From Aneurinibacillus danicus (lineage in GTDB: Bacteria; Bacillota; Bacilli; Aneurinibacillales; Aneurinibacillaceae), in contig NZ_BJXX01000019.1 of assembly GCF_007991215.1 (NCBI RefSeq), forward strand, positions 28,264-92,263: DNA of 64,000 nt, given 5' to 3'. The translations under genes and the position numbers were made by a program. How positions within the stretch are numbered: position 1 is the first letter of the stretch; each line of letters starts with the position of its first letter. Below are positions 61,621-64,000 of this stretch, piece by piece. Below the pieces are notes generated by a model. The model saw nothing but the letters and a program-made list of their open reading frames with translations. It searched no databases and had not been told where the DNA came from.

Positions 61621-63274
61621 ACAAATGAGCCGTCATGTCGAGGGCGAGACCGCAGGGCGGGAGAAGATGGCAATGGATACGCATCTATTGAATTGCCCGG
61701 CGTGCCGCAACCTGTATGAAGAGTGTCAGGCAGAGAGAGAAGCATTAAGAGCCGCGTTACGTGCGCCCGCGCTTCCCGGATCATTTACTGAGGATATTAT
61801 GGCACAGCTGAAACCGCACGCTGTGGTGCCAGAGGAACCACAAGCGCCGGAGCCGGTGCGGAAGGCTGGAAAAAGAAAATGGAAGAGATGGGCATATGCC
61901 GCGGCGGGAACATTGCTTGCGGTCTCGGTGGCCGCGTCCGTCTCCCCGTCTTTTGCCTCTTACTTGACGCAATCCATCTTCAACCGCAATAATCAGATGA
62001 TTGACCTGGGCCTGCAAATGGCGGGCGAGAAGGGATTTGTCCAGCAGGGGAATTATTACGTGACCGACAACGGAATAACGCTTCGGGTACTGGATGTGGT
62101 GGCGGACCCGACGCGCATCGCGCTTTCCTATGTACTTGAAAAAGAAGGCGGCGGCCATCTTGATCCTGATTTTGATCCGAGGTTTAGAGAAGAGGCAGGG
62201 AACCGTGTCTACCTTACTGATACAAAAGGCAATAAATTGGCAGACATGTCAAGCTGGGGACGCAATGATCCGTATGGAATCATCGGTTTTCAACTGGAGA
62301 ACAACATTCCGGAAAAAGCCGTCGTACATTTTGAGCTTTCGCGCGTAGGGGGATTCGCGGGCATTGGAGCCAAAGAAGGACGGTGGGAGCTGCAGGTTCC
62401 CGTAGACATGAAGAAAGGGCTGGAGGCTACGCGCAGCACGGCGGTTAATCTGCAGCATACAACCGGGCAGGGAGTAAGTATTAACATTAAGACCCTGCTG
62501 TTCGCTCCTACCAAAAGCCAGTTGGAATTTGAGACAAGCATAACAGGAAGCGCAAAGAAAAAACTGCAGGAATTGGTTGAACGCGAAAACCGGCTCGGGA
62601 TTGCGGAAGAAGGAGCCGATGCTTACAGGGATTACACCTATGGCATTAGTTATCGTCTGCTTGATGAAAAGGGACGCGTGGTTGCGGGAAAATCGGGTCC
62701 GGTTCTGCCATCGGGCGAGCGGGAGAGGAACCCGATTGATTCATCGGGAGTGCATAAACCGTTCGGCCGCACGGTATGGAAGGACGGATTTGTACCGCTC
62801 GGAGAAGCGAAACGGTTGACATTCGTGCTAGATGCGGTCGATATGGAAGAACCTTCAGATTTTTCCCTTTCCTTTACTCCTGATAATCTGAAGAAAAGTC
62901 CTGTCACAGGACAATATCAGGGCAGTACGATTAAAATAAAGAGTTTCGTCGTAAAGCGGGACTGGGATATAAAGAAGCGCCCGCCGTTCTTTGAAGATGA
63001 GTCGCATGCGATTATTGAACTGGAGGGTGTCCATCCCCAAAATACCGGCACATTCACCCATTGGGTGGTTACCGACGAGAACGGCAGGACGTATAAAGCG
63101 ATGGTATCAGGGGGCGAGGAAGATCCGGATGCATCGGGCAATCGCAAGTTCACAAGTACGCTGCGAGTCTATGGCTTGAAACACGAACCGAAGAAGTTAA
63201 CCCTGTCACTAACCCGCATTATGAAGCGGCATACGGATGTGGATTGGAAGGTCGACATCCCGGTTTCAAGGTAA
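61601..63274 (+). CDS. Membrane anti-sigma factor with DUF4179-like extracytoplasmic domain
   Basis: 557 residues. The N-terminal zinc-finger-type anti-sigma module (HLLNCPACRNLYEEC, His-x3-Cys-x2-Cys), one membrane helix (about 98-117, YAAAGTLLAVSVAASVSPSF), then a DUF4179-like domain and a long beta-rich C-terminal part (about 230-557). Its start overlaps the sigma gene, usual for cognate pairs. The sensed signal is unknown. A terminator follows. Confidence 0.85.
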   Translation: MKCTEYEQMSRHVEGETAGREKMAMDTHLLNCPACRNLYEECQAEREALRAALRAPALPGSFTEDIMAQLKPHAVVPEEPQAPEPVRKAGKRKWKRWAYAAAGTLLAVSVAASVSPSFASYLTQSIFNRNNQMIDLGLQMAGEKGFVQQGNYYVTDNGITLRVLDVVADPTRIALSYVLEKEGGGHLDPDFDPRFREEAGNRVYLTDTKGNKLADMSSWGRNDPYGIIGFQLENNIPEKAVVHFELSRVGGFAGIGAKEGRWELQVPVDMKKGLEATRSTAVNLQHTTGQGVSINIKTLLFAPTKSQLEFETSITGSAKKKLQELVERENRLGIAEEGADAYRDYTYGISYRLLDEKGRVVAGKSGPVLPSGERERNPIDSSGVHKPFGRTVWKDGFVPLGEAKRLTFVLDAVDMEEPSDFSLSFTPDNLKKSPVTGQYQGSTIKIKSFVVKRDWDIKKRPPFFEDESHAIIELEGVHPQNTGTFTHWVVTDENGRTYKAMVSGGEEDPDASGNRKFTSTLRVYGLKHEPKKLTLSLTRIMKRHTDVDWKVDIPVSR

Positions 63275-63279
63275 AGAAG

Positions 63280-63309
63280 CAGAGGGTCCGATATGGACTC
63301 TCTGTTTTT
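63280..63309 (+). terminator. Terminator after the anti-sigma gene
   Basis: CAGAGGGTCC (63280-63289) pairs with GGACTCTCTG (63295-63304), one G-T pair, followed by TTTTTC. Confidence 0.85.
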
Positions 63310-63314
63310 CTTAT

Positions 63315-63366
63315 GGGATAGGAAAGTATATTTTGCTTTACAGTGATAAAGTGAAATATACTTTCC
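63315..63366 (+). repeat. 17-bp repeat copy 2 within a 13-bp palindrome
   Basis: GGGATAGGAAAGTATAT (63315-63331) continues into a hairpin: GGAAAGTATATTT (63321-63333) with AAATATACTTTCC (63354-63366), inner CTTTA/TAAAG. TTGCTT (63334-63339), 17 bp, TATACT (63357-63362) also reads as a promoter. Confidence 0.6.
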
Positions 63367-63414
63367 CTCCATTCGTAAGCGAGAAAAAACATTTTAAAAA
63401 TAAACGAATATCTC

Positions 63415-63443
63415 TTGTATAATAAAAAGAAACGAAGTATAAT
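63415..63443 (+). promoter_or_regulatory. Sigma-A promoter of pheB
   Basis: TTGTAT (63415-63420), 17-bp spacer, TATAAT (63438-63443), leaving a leader of about 35 bases to pheB. Confidence 0.6.
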
Positions 63444-63483
63444 GTCCACTATACATAAACATTTGTTTTTTCCGGGAGGACGT

Positions 63484-63930
63484 ATGAAAAAACAAGAGGA
63501 GCTGTTCTACTTAATTCGGGCCGATATTTTGCCAGAATCCATCAGCAAAACGATCGAGGCCAAGAAGCTGCTCGACTCCGGGGAGGTAGAGACGGTGAAC
63601 GAAGCAGTGGAGAGGGTGGGACTCAGCCGAAGCGCCTATTATAAATACAAGGACAGCATCTTTCCGTTTAATTCCATGACGCGCGAAGTTATCATTACCG
63701 TATCGCTCAATCTTGAGCATCGGGCGGGCATTCTGTCCCAGGTGCTGAAATTCGTGGCGGAGCGGGGCGGAAATATTTTAACCATTAACCAGACGATTCC
63801 GCTGCAGGGCATGGCGAATGTAGCTCTGTCGATTGATACGGGGCAGTTGAGCCTGTCTACAACCGACTTTCTTGATGAGCTAAACGCGCTTGAGGGCGTG
63901 AAACGGGCAGTTATCGTCGGCAGAGGGTAA
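63484..63930 (+). CDS. pheB: ACT domain-containing protein PheB (UPF0735)
   Basis: 148 residues. A helical N-terminus (LPESISKTIEAKKLLDSGEVETVNEAVERVGLSRSAYYKYKD), then one ACT domain (about 70-148, TVSLNLEHRAGILSQVLKFVAERGGNILTINQ). PheB follows obg in B. subtilis, before pheA. ACT domains usually bind amino acids; its own activity is unproven. ATG 63484 follows GGGAGGACGT. Confidence 0.93.
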   Translation: MKKQEELFYLIRADILPESISKTIEAKKLLDSGEVETVNEAVERVGLSRSAYYKYKDSIFPFNSMTREVIITVSLNLEHRAGILSQVLKFVAERGGNILTINQTIPLQGMANVALSIDTGQLSLSTTDFLDELNALEGVKRAVIVGRG

Positions 63931-63968
63931 TATACAATCGTTCGTTTGTTTTATTTATGAACAAAAAA

Positions 63969-64000
63969 TGACCATGGCATCTCAGCCGCAACCCCGATAT
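63969..64000 (+). repeat. Partial second copy of the TCAGCCGCAACCCCGA element
   Basis: CCATGGCATCTCAGCCGCAACCCCGA matches the second block at 59285-59308 apart from a few bases; it is cut by the right window edge. It lies 40 bp after pheB. Confidence 0.55.

Noticed and set aside
1..64000. CRISPR array, insertion sequence, prophage, tRNA or rRNA
   Set aside because: No regularly spaced direct repeats, transposase or integrase motifs, or tRNA/rRNA signatures were seen.

Overview
The window looks like chromosome from an endospore-forming Firmicute of the Bacillales. The closest fit is Paenibacillaceae (Aneurinibacillus/Brevibacillus-like); this is inferred from gene order and protein sequence, not from a database search. 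Supporting it are the sporulation genes spoVID, ysxE, spoIIB, spoIVFA/FB and spo0B, strong GGAGG-type ribosome sites with frequent GTG/TTG starts, a valine T-box, and a backbone in the same order as Bacillus subtilis: hemAXCDBL, spoVID-ysxE, valS-folC, [comC position]-spoIIB-maf-radC, mreBCD-minCD, spoIVFAB, rplU-prp-rpmA, spo0B-obg-pheB. No insertion sequence, CRISPR array, tRNA or rRNA was seen.

Layout. 1-3.2 kb: ppx (cut by the left edge) and ppk, polyphosphate metabolism. 3.5-9.7 kb: the complete hemAXCDBL operon from glutamyl-tRNA to uroporphyrinogen III, with a PerR-like palindrome on its promoter. 10-15 kb: an ATP-grasp-like protein, spoVID and two overlapping, catalytically degenerate CotS/YsxE-type spore proteins. 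15.4-20 kb: a cbb3-type cytochrome oxidase (ccoN, ccoO and a CcoP-like cytochrome c), a 32-residue membrane peptide with its own promoter, and an ABC exporter pair. 20-25.8 kb: T-box, valS, folC, murC. 26-44.1 kb: a whole type IV pilus locus where B. subtilis has only comC. It holds a 1411-residue exported modular protein, three pilin-like proteins on the opposite strand, an acidic membrane protein, a VanW-family protein, and pilB-pilT-pilC-pilin-pilD-pilM-pilN-pilO. 44.1-54.1 kb: spoIIB, maf, radC, mreBCD, minCD, rodA, spoIVFA/FB. 54.1-59.2 kb: RNase G, L21 leader, rplU-prp-rpmA, a pyruvate oxidase, spo0B. 59.5-64 kb: obg, an ECF sigma/anti-sigma pair, pheB.

How the parts fit. The haem operon supplies haem for the cbb3 oxidase. 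The sporulation, division and cell-shape genes form the conserved mother-cell/septum cluster of Bacillales. The most unusual content is the pilus locus: the large exported protein and the minor pilins look like a candidate pilus-tip or adhesin complex for a Gram-positive type IV pilus. Several non-coding repeats also stand out: a roughly 100-bp purine/pyrimidine hairpin element ahead of spoVID, valS and obg; a structured element sharing TCAGCCGCAACCCCGA after spo0B and after pheB; and a 17-bp sequence just after two terminators.
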